A stretch of DNA of 64,000 nt from Trichomonas vaginalis G3. Its lineage: Eukaryota; Parabasalia; Trichomonadida; Trichomonadidae. Position 1 is the first letter of the stretch. The number at the start of each line of letters is the position of its first letter. This document shows, piece after piece, positions 48,899 through 60,549 of this stretch. The translations under genes were made by a program, and so were the position numbers. The notes under the pieces are model-generated. The model worked only from the letters and a program-made list of their open reading frames with translations, ran no database searches and was not told the origin of the DNA. The stretch covers positions 4,906,252 to 4,970,251 of the forward strand of contig NC_067207.1 in assembly GCF_026262505.1 (NCBI RefSeq), in the 5' to 3' direction.

Positions 48899-51800
48899 TT
48901 AAATAAATGGCATACAACATCCATTTTCACAACATACAGCCTTAGTGTGTGCTCCTGTTAATGCAGTCTTACCAATTGTTAAGCGAGTCATTGACCCGTT
49001 TTTAAGTTGTAAATTAATATTTTGACCATCAAATATCACTTTATCATTTATTATATCCAAATATTTTTTAGGTGTTAATTGCTTATTTTGTCTTAAACTA
49101 ACACCCTTCATTTTTTGTGCAATCTTTTTAAAATCACTTCCATCAATTGAACCGTTGAATGATGTATAACACTTAGGGCATAAAGCAACCATGTTATCAC
49201 CTTGTTTCTCAATTGCTAAACCCAATAACTTCTTCTCATGTGCTTTTTTCTTCAGCTTTATTCTTTAATTTAGGTTTAAATTTCTCATCAAAACAAAAGA
49301 AATCAAATGGTGCGAATTTGAAAATGTTTTTATCATAAAATTTTTTATCGGTAACAATTGCTTGAAATGCTTGAGTGTTAGGAAGATTTGGATCGCCAGC
49401 GATTGCCCAATAAGATGAATCAGTATCACCTTCAATGAAATGAAAACGATTAACATTCATGCATTTATACATAAAATCATAAATGAAAACCAAATACCAG
49501 TATTTAGCATTATCTAAAGTGAAGAATGCCTCTTGTAAACATGTATCACATCTATAAAATCTATCTTTAAGCATCACTTGATACGTATCTTCACCTACTT
49601 CTCTTATGTTTTTAAACTTATTTGACATACATGCAACGCGTGCCTTCTGTGCATTCATTATTTTAGTCTTTGCGTAATTTTGTGTATTCATTGCATCGTA
49701 ACCATATGATCCATTAAGTGAAATTTTGCAAAATAAACTTTTTCCTTTATTTCCTTCTAATTCAGCCTTTTGTCTTTCGTTCATAAATTTGTTCGCAAAT
49801 TCATTAAAACAAGTGTTTTTAGTAAATGTTAAAATTGATTGAATGTCATCGATGATAAAATTAAACCTGTCGATTAGATACCATAGATAATAAGAAGAAA
49901 ATGGTTGATATTGGTTGTGTGTTGATGCTAATTGAGTTAATTTTCTCTGTTTCTGGTCAACTGGTAGATTGTTTGATTTCATGTAATTATACATAAAACT
50001 ACCAATTGTTTTTTCATCTGTGATAATATCTAAGTTTCTTATTATCGGTAAAAAGTTTATGTAATCATTAATGTATTTTTCATCAATGTGACCCTTTACT
50101 TCAGCCACGAATAAAGTATTTTTCTTCTTAATTATTCCCAATGCTTTTGCTTTCTTTGTTGCTGTATCACAAATGATAACACCATTCAATCTTCCCGGCA
50201 TATACATTTTATGGTCAGTATATTGAATGAAATCATGAGGATTAGATGAAAATGATGAAGGATATAATGAATTAAAGTCAACACCAACGAAATGAGTCAT
50301 AATGTTGGTGGTGTCCTCATTTGATACAGTTTTAGTTTCTGGACTATATGAAAGTTTATTAATGTGCGTGATTCCTTTAAGATTAACACGATGTTGAACA
50401 TTTGATAAACCACCAGTAATTCCATTACGGAGAATGTGATAAGCTTCAACTGAATCTAAAGTCATTGGTAAATTATTTTTTAATGCGTAATTTCTTAAAT
50501 TGATTCTTAAACGTTGAACATCTTCATCTTTATTTGATTTTACGACATTGCAATAACAACACATTAACTGACAATTTTCTTTAGTATGTGGTTTTTCATT
50601 ATCGATTCTATCCAATGTTGGTTTATTTGCATATGTAAACGCTTTACCACACATTTTGCATTTAGATGAAAGGATTAAATCGTGATAGTATTGAAAATCA
50701 TCCATTGAAACATTATTTTTAGTATCCCTTTCTGCTTTTTCATCTTGTTTCTTATATGATTCAATTTTATATTTCCAATACTTTTTCGTTAATTCAAAAC
50801 TTGATTCTATCTCTTCCTCGGGATATTTTTCATTAGGATTAAAGTCTTTATATGCTAAAGCGTAACGAATCATTGAAGCATTCGATGATAAAGAAAGATT
50901 ATGAAGCATGTCAATTTTATAAACAAATGTTTCTTCAATAATTTTATCAATTGGGTCAATCATAATTTCAACATCTTTATTACAATAATGAATAAAATAT
51001 TCTAATCTATTCTTAAAATTTTTAGCATCATTGAGATATATTTGATAATCACTATCTGATATAGTTTCTTGAGTTAATGCTGAATAAAATGAATCTTTCG
51101 TGAATGGTTCCTCTTTATATAATTCTTCTTCGTAATTTTCCCATGTGATAAATTGATAAGGGAAAAAGGATTTAACACGTGATTTATTGTTTCCGAAATC
51201 TTGAGTGAATTGGTCTAATGTCCCACCCGCTATATAATTTCTGATGTCAATAAATCTCAATTCATATGGAACGTTTGTTTTCTTTACAATGATTTGCTTA
51301 AATTGTGAAGATGAACCCAGCATTGATTTTATTTTCCATTTTGCAGTGTTTAAATCACGAAGAATTAAATTTAAATCAAACTTTCCCGAATTAAAACCTA
51401 TGATATTCACTTTATTGAATTCCTCATCTAGAAGTTCTTTAAATGCTTCCTTCTGTTTTTCATTTAATGTATGAGACAAAGTCCCCGCCGTTTGGTCTGT
51501 TTGCGGCTTCAATAATTCTTCATATTGTTCAATATTTGATTTAGCAACTAATGAACAGGTTGAAAATAAAAACTCAATCCAATCAGAAATAAAAGAATCA
51601 CTCGAAGTTAAGCAAAAATTCCTCGTATATGTTTTATCATTTAATTTAACCGTTGATGATACCATGAATGGTTTTAAGTAAGCGTTCAAAGTTGCACACT
51701 CAGAAAGTTGTAATTCTTCTTTAGTCTCTAATGTTTCGAAGTCAAAAGTAATATAATATCTTGTCGGTTTATAATATTTCTGCAAATTGTGAGCTAATAA

Positions 51801-52376
51801 CCACTGATATATCTTCTGTTTCGTAATATGTGGTGCATATGGTTGCTGGGTCTTTTGCAATTGAACGTCTTGAATTAATCTTCCATTATTTTCTTTACAT
51901 TTCTCACAATGCTTTAAAAATCTTCTTTGGTTTTTCCTTTCTGGATCATCACGGATAGAATAAACTTCTTCTTTACAATATGGACAAACTTTATAGCCGG
52001 TGAGTGCTTCAACGTCTGTTATTCTGTCAGCGTGAAGTTTTCCACATGGACTCTGTGTTAATAAAATATTTACTGTTTCAAATTCTGGATCTATCATTAT
52101 TGATTCCACTAATGGAAAGTCTACCTTATTTATGTCCACGTCTTCTGGTTGAGGATCACAATAATAGAAATCAATATTAACATTTAACATTCTCGCTAAT
52201 CTCTCACTTTCTGATGAAATGTCAAACCCTTCATATGCATCTATTGCTTCATTTAAATAGCTTCTACGAGTTTTAGGATTAACACCATCAGGAATGTTAT
52301 AGAAGCGTTTAAATAACCTTCTACCTTCTGCTCTAATTTGATTATCATTCATTTTTGCTGTTCCGTTTTTGTTCAT
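48899..52376 (-). pseudogene. protein-primed family B DNA polymerase (II-b)
   Basis: A zinc cluster lies at about residues 131-160 (CPYC, HCEKC). Exonuclease motifs are TFDFETLE (210-217), NIIGFNSGKFDL (324-335) and YCNKDVE (464-470). An HNH-like module is at 573-612 (CKMCGK, LDRIDN, NCQLMCCYCN). Polymerase motif A is VDFNSLYPS (699-707), motif B KISLNGSYGYD (884-894), and motif C EGDTDSS (982-988). The far C-terminal region contains CPKCYTSFN, KMKGVSLRQN and an LTGAH motif typical of Polinton polymerases. Leader TTTTTTATTCTTACATAAATG. Broken, about one break. Confidence 0.88.
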
Positions 52377-52415
52377 TTATGTAAGAATAAAAAAATAAAA
52401 AATAAAGTTTATTTT

Positions 52416-53353
52416 TTAAAGTCCATAAAATGAATTAAGAACACACAAATTTTTATCATCTGCAACGTGACGAATACATTTTAATTTACTCAAGAATGCG
52501 TACCCTGATACATTAAATCTAATTCCTGTCTTATTTAATTTCACAACTTTGAAAAGGAATGTATGAATAGCTATAAAATGATGAGAAGATGTTTTATGGG
52601 TTGCTTCCATTTTTTCTGAAATAAATGAATAAATATAATGTTTATAAGTTTTCATATCTTTTATGTTCTTAATAACGAATGGTATAGACCTTTCCACTTC
52701 ATCTTCCTTCGGTGCTGTTCTTTCATATGAAACATTATTGGTATCTTCAATAATGAAACCACAATCACACAAAATTTTATATGTTCCAATGGTTTCTTTT
52801 GATATTTTATCTAATAAATCAAAAACTTTATCAACACCTGTGCATTTATTTAAATAATAATTTGTGTAAATATCATGATCTTCTTTCTTAATCGTATTAG
52901 TTGCATATGTCACGTTTTTAGTGCTTTTTTGAATTTTTCGGAATCGAGAGGGGGTGAAAGTAAGATACAAGGGTATTTTTCATTATCAATAAATTGTAAC
53001 TTATGTTTACGTATAAATTTAGTACCTTCTTCTGAAAGTGTTTCATCTATTTCGCCATCTAATAAATTTTGTGTTGATTCTGAGACATAATTTTTATATC
53101 TTTCTTCATGAGATTTCTGAACTGCTGATTCTGAAGCTGGGATATTCATTAAACCCTCTACTTCATTTTCATTATATTTTTCAACTTCTCTTAATTCCTT
53201 AATTTTTTCATCTATTTCATCTCTTATTTTTTCCAGTCTTTCAATTTCATTGTATTCATCATCTTTAATCCGTTCTTCATAATATTCAGGGAAAACATCA
53301 GGTTCTTTAGGTTTTTCTTCTTCAGATGTGGGATATATGAAATTAAACATCAT
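52416..53353 (-). pseudogene. unidentified protein upstream of polymerase (II-b)
   Basis: It begins MMFNFIYPTSEEEKPKEPDV with an acidic coiled-coil region. It ends with a globular domain containing VADDKNLCVLNSFYGL. That last segment resembles NEPCILTCLRNSGL inside the family I polymerase, so this domain seems separate in one family and fused in the other. Function unknown. Broken. Confidence 0.5.
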
Positions 53354-53519
53354 CTTTATTCATTTTTCCATCATAATCTAAATCATTTAATAACTCGGCA
53401 AATTTTTGACAATTTCTTAAATAATATTTACTAACTTCATAACACATCTCATCTAATATATCCTTTATTTCCTCGTTTGTGAATCCTAATTTTTTAACGT
53501 CGTTAGTCTTGACACTCAT
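53343..53519 (-). CDS. small protein, 58 codons
   Basis: Short open frame starting MSVKTNDVKKLGFTNEEIKD, acidic and helical, possibly a small DNA- or protein-binding fold. Its end overlaps the start of the next gene. Its leader (TTTTTTAATTCGTATGAAATG) and 65 bp upstream match those of the 161-codon gene at the end of II-a. Confidence 0.55.
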   Translation of the reverse strand: MSVKTNDVKKLGFTNEEIKDILDEMCYEVSKYYLRNCQKFAELLNDLDYDGKMNKDDV

Positions 53520-53601
53520 TTCATACGAATTAAAAAAATAAATTATTCAAAAATGTAAGACATTGAATTTTTAAAGTTTATTTTTTAATGTGTTTATTTC
53601 A

Positions 53602-53709
53602 TTATGGTAGTGAATCTTTTACTCGTTTATGAGGTCTTTGATTATGACTCCATTGATTCCATTCAGGATTTAAACAATGTTTAATTAATCGCGGAATATC
53701 TGACATCAT
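53602..53709 (-). CDS. micro-protein, 35 codons
   Basis: Starts MMSDIPRLIKHCLNPEWNQW and ends RPHKRVKDSLP. It has a typical T-rich leader (TTTTATAAAAGAAGCTATAT). No family; it may be a real small gene. Confidence 0.35.
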   Translation of the reverse strand: MMSDIPRLIKHCLNPEWNQWSHNQRPHKRVKDSLP

Positions 53710-53771
53710 CTATATATAGCTTCTTTTATAAAAGATAAAAAATAAATTATTTTAAAATTAATGTTAATTTT

Positions 53772-54149
53772 TTAATGAAAATAATTATTTCTAATTTCTT
53801 TTACTCTCTCATACATACTAGATTTAAAGAATTCAGAACTTTTACCATAATCTCCTAAATGTTTTCTTATCTTATTGGTTTTCCATTCATTATATGAAAC
53901 TGTATAAACTTTATCTTTATCTTTGCACCTTTCATCACTTCCAATATATTTATATCTCAGTTTTGATTTATTGGTTTCATATTCATTAACGTTTAATAAT
54001 TCACAGTCTTCCTTTTTAAATAAATGTTTTATGTATTCAGGATTAACAATTCTATAATATTGCTTCCCTTTAAATCTTTGAATATAAACAGGAACACCAT
54101 CCTCTAAAATTCGATAATCTATTTTATCTGGTTTTACTTGTTGGGTCAT
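53772..54149 (-). CDS. hypothetical protein, 125 codons (outermost gene of II-b)
   Basis: One open frame starting MTQQVKPDKIDYRILEDGVP, with YIKHLFKKEDCELL and KHLGDYGKSSEFFKS blocks. The leader TTTTTTATTCTTACATAAATG is identical to the polymerase leader. No family is recognised. It lies next to the right terminal repeat and could be an early regulator or terminal protein candidate; this is a guess. Confidence 0.55.
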   Translation of the reverse strand: MTQQVKPDKIDYRILEDGVPVYIQRFKGKQYYRIVNPEYIKHLFKKEDCELLNVNEYETNKSKLRYKYIGSDERCKDKDKVYTVSYNEWKTNKIRKHLGDYGKSSEFFKSSMYERVKEIRNNYFH

Positions 54150-54180
54150 TTATGTAAGAATAAAAAAATAAATTATTTTA

Positions 54181-54258
54181 AAATTAATATGTTAAAATAA
54201 TGATACAAAATCGCTCGATATTGTATGAATTCTTACGTTTACAAAAAAAGTCACACAC
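54181..54258 (+). repeat. right terminal repeat of II-b
   Basis: AATGATACAAAATCGCTCGA, then ATTGTATGAATTCTTACG, then TTTACAAAAAAAGTCACAC. It matches the II-a end at 34218-34306. The satellite begins directly after it. Confidence 0.75.
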
Positions 54259-54602
54259 CCCGCCTTATCCTACTACTAATAATGGTAAATATGAAAAGAA
54301 AGAGAATTCTATCAAACAATGATAAATATGGTAAGAAAGTGAATTTCATAAAACATTGATAAATATATATAAAAAAGAATGCCAAAAAACAAGAATAAAT
54401 ATGAAAAGAAAGAGAATTTCATAAAACAATGACAAATATGAAGAGAAAGAGAATTTCATAAAACAATGTTAAATATTAAGAGAAATAGAATTTTATAAAA
54501 CAATGATAAATATAAAAAGAAAAATAATAATATAAAATAATGATAAATATAAAAAGAAAAATAATAATATAAAATAATGATAAATATGATAAGAAAGAGA
54601 AT

Positions 54603-54708
54603 AAGTTTCATGTTAACATCAGCACCATGCTCAACTAAGAATTGGACAATTTCTATTGAATTAGCTTTGATGGCAATACTAAGAGGGCATTCATTAATAT
54701 CAAGAGAA
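54603..54708 (-). pseudogene. ankyrin-repeat gene scrap 1
   Basis: Reads on the minus strand as DINECPLSIAIKANS, IEIVQFLVEHGADVNMKL: one ankyrin repeat with the PL-IA and HGADVN hallmarks. It is an isolated host-type fragment with no surrounding gene. Trichomonad genomes have very large ankyrin families. Confidence 0.8.
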
Positions 54709-55746
54709 TTTCATAAAACAATGATAAATATGAAAAGAAAGAGAATTTGATAAAATAATGAGATATATGATAAGAAAGAGAATTTCATAAAACAATGCAA
54801 AATATGGAAAGAAAGAGAATTTTATAAAACATTGATAAATATATATATATAAAAGAATATAATAAAACATTGATAAATATAAAAAGAAAGAGAATGCTAT
54901 CAAACAATGATAAATATTGAAAGAAAGAGAATTTCATAAAACAATGATAAATATGAAGAGAAAGATAATGTAATAAAACAATGATAAATATGAAGAGAAA
55001 GAGAATTTTATCAAACAATGATAAATATTGAAAGATAGAAAATTAAATCAAACAATGATAAATATGAAAAGAATGAGAATGCCATAAAACAATGATAAAT
55101 ATAAAAAGAAAGAGAATCCAATAAAACTATAATGAATATGGAAAGAAAAAGAATTCTATAAAACATTGATAAATATGAAGAGAAAGATAATAATATAAAA
55201 TAATGGTAAATATGAAAAGAAAGAGAATTCTATCAAACAATGATAAATATGGTAAGAAAGTGAATTTCATAAAACATTGATAAATATATATAAAAAAAGA
55301 ATGCCAAAAAACAAGAATAAATATGAAAAGAAAGAGAATTCTATAAAACATTGATAAATATGAAGAGAAAGAGAATTTCATAAAACAATGATAAATATGA
55401 AGAGAAAGATAATAATATAAAATAATGGTAAATATGAAAAGAAAGAGAATTCTATCAAACAATGATAAATATGGTAAGAAAGTGAATTTCATAAAACATT
55501 GATAAATATATATAAAAAAAGAATGCCAAAAAACAAGAATAAATATGAAAAGAAAGAGAATTTCATAAAACAATGACAAATATGAAGAGAAAGAGAATTT
55601 CATAAAACAATGTTAAATATTAAGAGAAATAGAATTTTATAAAACAATGATAAATATAAAAAGAAAAATAATAATATAAAATAATGATAAATATGAAAAG
55701 AAAGAGAACTTGATAAAACAATGAGATATATGATAAGAAAGAGAAT

Positions 55747-55852
55747 AAGTTTCATGTTAACATCAGCACCATGCTCAACTAAGAATTGGACAATTTCTAT
55801 TGAATTAGCTTTGATGGCAATACTAAGAGGGCATTCATTAATATCAAGAGAA
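55747..55852 (-). pseudogene. ankyrin-repeat gene scrap 2
   Basis: Same sequence as scrap 1, displaced by exactly 1,144 bp with the surrounding satellite. Confidence 0.8.
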
Positions 55853-56668
55853 TTTCATAAAATAATGATAAATATAAAAAGAAAAATAATAATATAAAAC
55901 ATTGATAAATATTGAAAGAAAGAGAATTTCATAAAACAATGAAAAATATGGAAAGAAAGAGAATTTTATTAAACATTGATAAATATATATATATAAAAGA
56001 ATGTAATAAAACATTGATAAATATAAAAAGAAAGAGAATGCTATCAAACAATGATAAATATTGAAAGAAAGAGAATTTCATAAAACAATGATAAATATGA
56101 AGAGAAAGATAATGTAATAAAACAATGATAAATATGAAGAGAAAGAGAATTTTATCAAACAATGATAAATATTGAAAGATAGAAAATTAAATCAAACAAT
56201 GATAAATATGAAAAGAATGAGAATGCCATAAAACAATGATAAATATAAAAAGAAAGAGAATCCAATAAAACTATAATGAATATGGAAAGAAAAAGAATTC
56301 TATAAAACATTGATAAATATGAAGAGAAAGATAATAATATAAAATAATGGTAAATATGAAAAGAAAGAGAATTCTATCAAACAATGATAAATATGGTAAG
56401 AAAGTGAATTTCATAAAACATTGATAAATATATATAAAAAAAGAATGCCAAAAAACAAGAATAAATATGAAAAGAAAGAGAATTCTATAAAACATTGATA
56501 AATATGAAGAGAAAGAGAATTTCATAAAACAATGACAAATATTAAGAGAAATAGAATTTTATAAAACAATGATAAATATAAAAAGAAAAATAATAATATA
56601 AAATAATGATAAATATAAAAAGAAAAATAATAATATAAAATAATGAGATATATGATAAGAAAGAGAAT

Positions 56669-56774
56669 AAGTTTCATGTTAACATCAGCACCATGCTCAA
56701 CTAAGAATTGGATAATTTCTATTGAATCAGCTTTGATGGCAATACTAAGAGGGCATTCATTAATATCAAGAGAA
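56669..56774 (-). pseudogene. ankyrin-repeat gene scrap 3
   Basis: Third copy, with two small differences from the others, 922 bp further on. Confidence 0.78.
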
Positions 56775-56848
56775 TTTCATAAAATAATGATAAATATGAA
56801 AAGAAAGAGAATTTTATAAAACATTGATAAATAAAAAAAAAAAAAAAA

Positions 56849-56904
56849 GGTAGTGGGGCCTCCAGGCACTTCGTGCCCTCTAGCCCTGAAGATGTTTAGT
56901 ATAA
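56849..56904 (+). repeat. left terminal repeat of I-b
   Basis: GGTAGTGGGGCCTCCAGGCA and onward, preceded by 16 A. The hairpin GGCACTTCGTGCC is conserved. Confidence 0.92.
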
Positions 56905-57008
56905 CTTTGTCCGGACAAGTAAGGGTCTATCGTCGCTACAGGAAAAGTTACAGGCGTTCCAAGGAAGTATACTTTGAGAAGCCTTTTTCCCCTTATAGAA
57001 TGAGATAA
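56892..57008 (+). CDS. basic micro-gene candidate at element end
   Basis: A 38-codon frame starting MFSITLSGQVRVYRRYRKSY and ending PFSPYRMR; rich in arginine and tyrosine. It begins inside the terminal repeat. It could be a virion DNA-binding peptide, or chance. The region to 57116 otherwise holds only the leader of the next gene. Confidence 0.35.
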   Translation: MFSITLSGQVRVYRRYRKSYRRSKEVYFEKPFSPYRMR

Positions 57009-57116
57009 GACGGTTATTTTACAAAACTGACAACACTTTGACCGAGTAGTTTTTTGTGCTGAACAAAAAGTGTCATATAAACATCTGTCAAAAACCGCTT
57101 TTTAACTTCACTTAAA

Positions 57117-60100
57117 ATGCCACGTAAGCTACGTAAGAATATACGTAAGAGGAAGAGAGCATTGAAACATCCAATAGTAAAACTGACACCACAACAACAG
57201 TTGCAACAACAAATGATGAATGACCCCACTATGTTGCAACAAATGTCAAGCAACCCTATGCTTTTAAACCGAGTTATTGGTGCACAGAGTGGAGGTTTAA
57301 GAGCGGCACTTTTAGCGAAAATGGCAGGCTATGGTGGAGCTGCAGACGGAACAGCTTATAACCCTCAAAGTCAAATGAATTTGAGTTCACTCAAAAATCA
57401 AATATCAGATGTCAAAAAGTCAAACATAGACATACAGAAACAAATAAGTGAAAACGAAAAGAAACTAGAATATGACAGACACACAAAGAAACTCAATGAG
57501 TTAAACGTAGAGAAAAGAAGAAAGAAGAACAACTGAAAGAACTAAGTACAGAGGAATATGCGAAAAAAGTGTCAGAAAAAGCAGCAGAAGTAGCAAAAAT
57601 GGAACAAGATGTTATAAATTTGAAAAACCATACTACTCAATATAAAGTACTGAAAGATGAAGAGATAAAACAAAAAGCCCTGAAGACATATATGGATAGC
57701 GATGAGTATAAAAAAGAAGTTGAAGCAAATGTAAAGGCAGAAAAACTTTTACAGTTGCAAAACCAAACCGTACAGTATGAAAACTTAGCACAAGAAAGTA
57801 AAAATAACGACGCAGCCATGCAAAAGGCAATGAAAAGCGCAGAATATATAAAAGCTAATAATGACTGGTTAGATGCCCAAGCCAACGCTAAAGCAGCCCA
57901 ACTTATAGGGTCAATAAGGACAAAAATACAAGCGGATGAAGACAGTTCAAATGAAGCTTTAATGAATGCTGACTTTAAGAACGCCTTCGAAGCTCTTCAT
58001 AGTAAGGTGAAACTAGTGAACGACTTCTCATCTGGAAAGAAACTGAAGTCTGAAGGTTTCGACAAAGAGTTAAGAGAAGTAGCACAAAATATGACGAAAA
58101 TAACAGATGCAGCAACGAGACAGGCAGTTCAAAGTGCCTATGACGCCGTTAGAGCAACTGTTGTGGAAAGTCAAGAAAAAGAGTTACAACAGACCAAAAC
58201 AGACCTAGTAAATGCTTTCTTAAAAACGAAAAAGTCAGGTAGGACATTATGCTGCAGATGGAACATATGTGCCAGCTGGTGGAACTTATATACCAGCTGG
58301 TGGAACTTATATACTAGCTAGTGGAACTTATATACCACCAAACCCTCCAAGAGAAGCACCTGCACCAGGACTACCTAAAACATTTACATCGTCACATGGA
58401 CACAGACACAGGCATGCACCAAAAACCAACACAACAACCAACACAACAACCAACAGTTCAAAACACTGCACCACAACCAACAGTTCAAAACACTGCACCA
58501 CAACCAACAGTTCAAAACACTGCACCACAACCAACAGTTCAAAACACTGCACCACAACCAACAGTTCAAAACACTGCACAGCAACAACCACAAACAGAGC
58601 AAGGACATAAAAGAAGTAGAGAACAAGGAAACCAAGAATTCTTAAAAATGCTTAAGGAAAATTATGGTTACCCAGATACTCTTGACTTTAGTGACAGATA
58701 TAAAGAAGCTATTAGAAAGTTCAAGGAAGGAAATACTGACCCGAACCTATTTAGCTTTATGGTTCAGCACCAAATGGGATATAATTTCAAACCTGGAAAA
58801 TACAAGCTCGCTAAGGGATATGATTTAATAGCATATCATCCAAATGACATGACTGAATTTACTCCGAGATATTTGGTGTCAGAGATAAATGATAATTCAA
58901 CTATCTTCATGAAACGCGTAAAAAATAGAGACGGAACGAAAGAAGAAAGGGTTATGAATGCGGATGACTTAAATAGGGAACTTTTTAAAAACGGTCTCGG
59001 AATATATGAAATGCCAGCAGATGAGGTACAAGAAACTCCACAGGAAGAAGTTCAGATACAACCAGACATGGAAGAAATAGTTCAGCAACAACAGCTAGAA
59101 GAGCCTGAAGGAAACAAACAAGTCCCTCCTTTGGAAACTAACTTCACAGAACTAGATGAAGATTTGGAACAGCCGAAAAATCTTGACCCTCAACAAGAGT
59201 ATGCGGAGAATATGGAATCTTTCCAAGAGTCTAAGAAAAATTCGGCTGACATAGTAGAAGAATATCGAAAAATGTTCGCCGACATACAAAAGACTCCAAC
59301 ATCAGATGAAAATATTCAGCATAGAATGGAAGAACTGAAAGAAAGTGTATGCAAATACAACAATCCTTTTTACTTACGACCATATAACGTTCAATCTTTG
59401 GCTGAACTCGGTGAAAATAAAAGGTTAAATTTCAACAAAACATATAGAAATGAAACATTGTTTAAAGTTCATTCAGAACCTAACCAATATGGAAACAAAC
59501 CTACTTTTGTTTCTGCAGACTATGGAACTACAATGAGATGGGGTCATAAAGCTAATCCGGATAGGTGGTTCATAAACTTACAACCTCAATTCCAAGAAGT
59601 TGTAGACGCAATGGAAGTGAATGGTGAACCAGATATAGCTGGTATTTTCAGCGCGGCTTTAATGCCATTGAAAGATATGAAAGATGCAGATATTTTGAAC
59701 CAGTATGAAATGAACATGGCTGATGGAAATATAACACCTGACGTTCTAGAACATTTATCTCAAAGAACTACACAGAACCATAGAGATGGTATATTTGGTG
59801 AAGAGTTTAGAAAGAAAGTTAGGGAGAGAGAAGGAAGAGAACCTATTGTACATGACCTTGCAAACGAAAGTTTGCAAAATGTCATAAAAACTTACTTTGC
59901 AGACAATGAACCGAGAATGGATGAATATTTAAGAAAACTCAAATGGACAGTACCAAATGAAATGTTAGTATTGAAAAACATGTTCCTTGACAAAATAAAA
60001 CCAACTACAGAAATAAATGACGCAAGACTGAAACATTGGGTAAAAGCTTTCCCATTCACAAAAGATATTATTGGTAACATGGAAAGAAAACCAGAATGGC

Positions 60101-60517
60101 TACAAAAACATATATTTGGAAACGAGCTTATTCCATATGGACAAGCTCTGTTTGAAGAGCTTGAACCGGAAACTCAGGAAAGAGTCATGCAAACAATACG
60201 CGAAGACTCAAATACAAACTATGACAAAATCTTTCTAGGATATAGGTTACCTGAGATGGGCGACCAGAGCCCAAAGGCAAAAAGGACATGGGAAATTTAC
60301 AACATACTAGGTGAACATGAGGCAAAGATGCAACAACTTGAAGCAGAGGGCAAGTTACCAAAAGCGACACTAAAGAAGAAGAGTAGAACAAAGTGAAAAT
60401 AGTGAAGAAGTAACTTCATCTAGTGAAAGTAGTGGCAATGAAGGAAAAAGAAGAGTTAAAAACTCAGTCAGGAAGAAAGTAAAGCTTGGTCCGAGTGGGT
60501 TCTATTATGACACATAA
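57117..60517 (+). pseudogene. large virion-associated protein (I-b)
   Basis: Counterpart of 9447-12645: basic N-terminus, long coiled coil, repeat linker, charged C-terminal half. The linker here is five 27-bp units (QPTVQNTAP) and three 21-bp units, unlike I-a, so linker length varies by in-frame repeats. This copy is broken. Confidence 0.65.
58265..58582 (+). repeat. 21-bp and 27-bp tandem repeats in linker
   Basis: Three units of CCAGCTGGTGGAACTTATAT at 58270-58335, and five units of CAACCAACAGTTCAAAACAC plus TGCACCA at 58450-58582. They encode a low-complexity linker. Confidence 0.85.
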
Positions 60518-60549
60518 ATCCAACTATTCTATATTTTTACCCATATGAA

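Larger units (their letters stand above)
34313..54258 (+). mobile_element. Polinton/Maverick family II, copy II-b
   Basis: Virus-like DNA transposon of about 20 kb. Left half rightward: capsid, ATPase, minor proteins, SCCG, penton candidate, fibre, KilA-N. Right half leftward: primase-helicase, integrase, polymerase and small genes. The right terminal repeat is clear; the left end is rearranged by a 90-bp duplication and a 365-bp insert. Many genes read as single open frames. It is broken, with about eight to ten breaks. Near identity to II-a implies recent spread. Confidence 0.88.
54259..56848. repeat. 37-bp AT-rich satellite with higher-order repeat
   Basis: Tandem variants of a 37-bp unit, AGAGAATTTCATAAAACAAT followed by GATAAATATGAAGAGAA. 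A higher-order period of 1,144 bp is seen (54603 to 55747, 55111 to 56255) and a shorter one of 922 bp (55747 to 56669). Because 37 is not a multiple of three, the long frames on the minus strand are not taken as genes. Three ankyrin scraps are embedded. Confidence 0.9.

Noticed and set aside
51480-51515. A third double-hairpin insert in the II-b polymerase
   Set aside because: The stretch is GC-rich with a GGGAC-TTT-GTCTC hairpin, but there is no second copy to show an insertion and the first hairpin does not fit.
54700-56525. Long minus-strand frames rich in phenylalanine and tyrosine
   Set aside because: They are translations of the 37-bp AT-rich satellite, repeat in several frames, and have no start context.
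58328-58635. Cysteine/valine-rich minus-strand frames
   Set aside because: Antisense of the glutamine/proline repeat linker of the large structural gene.
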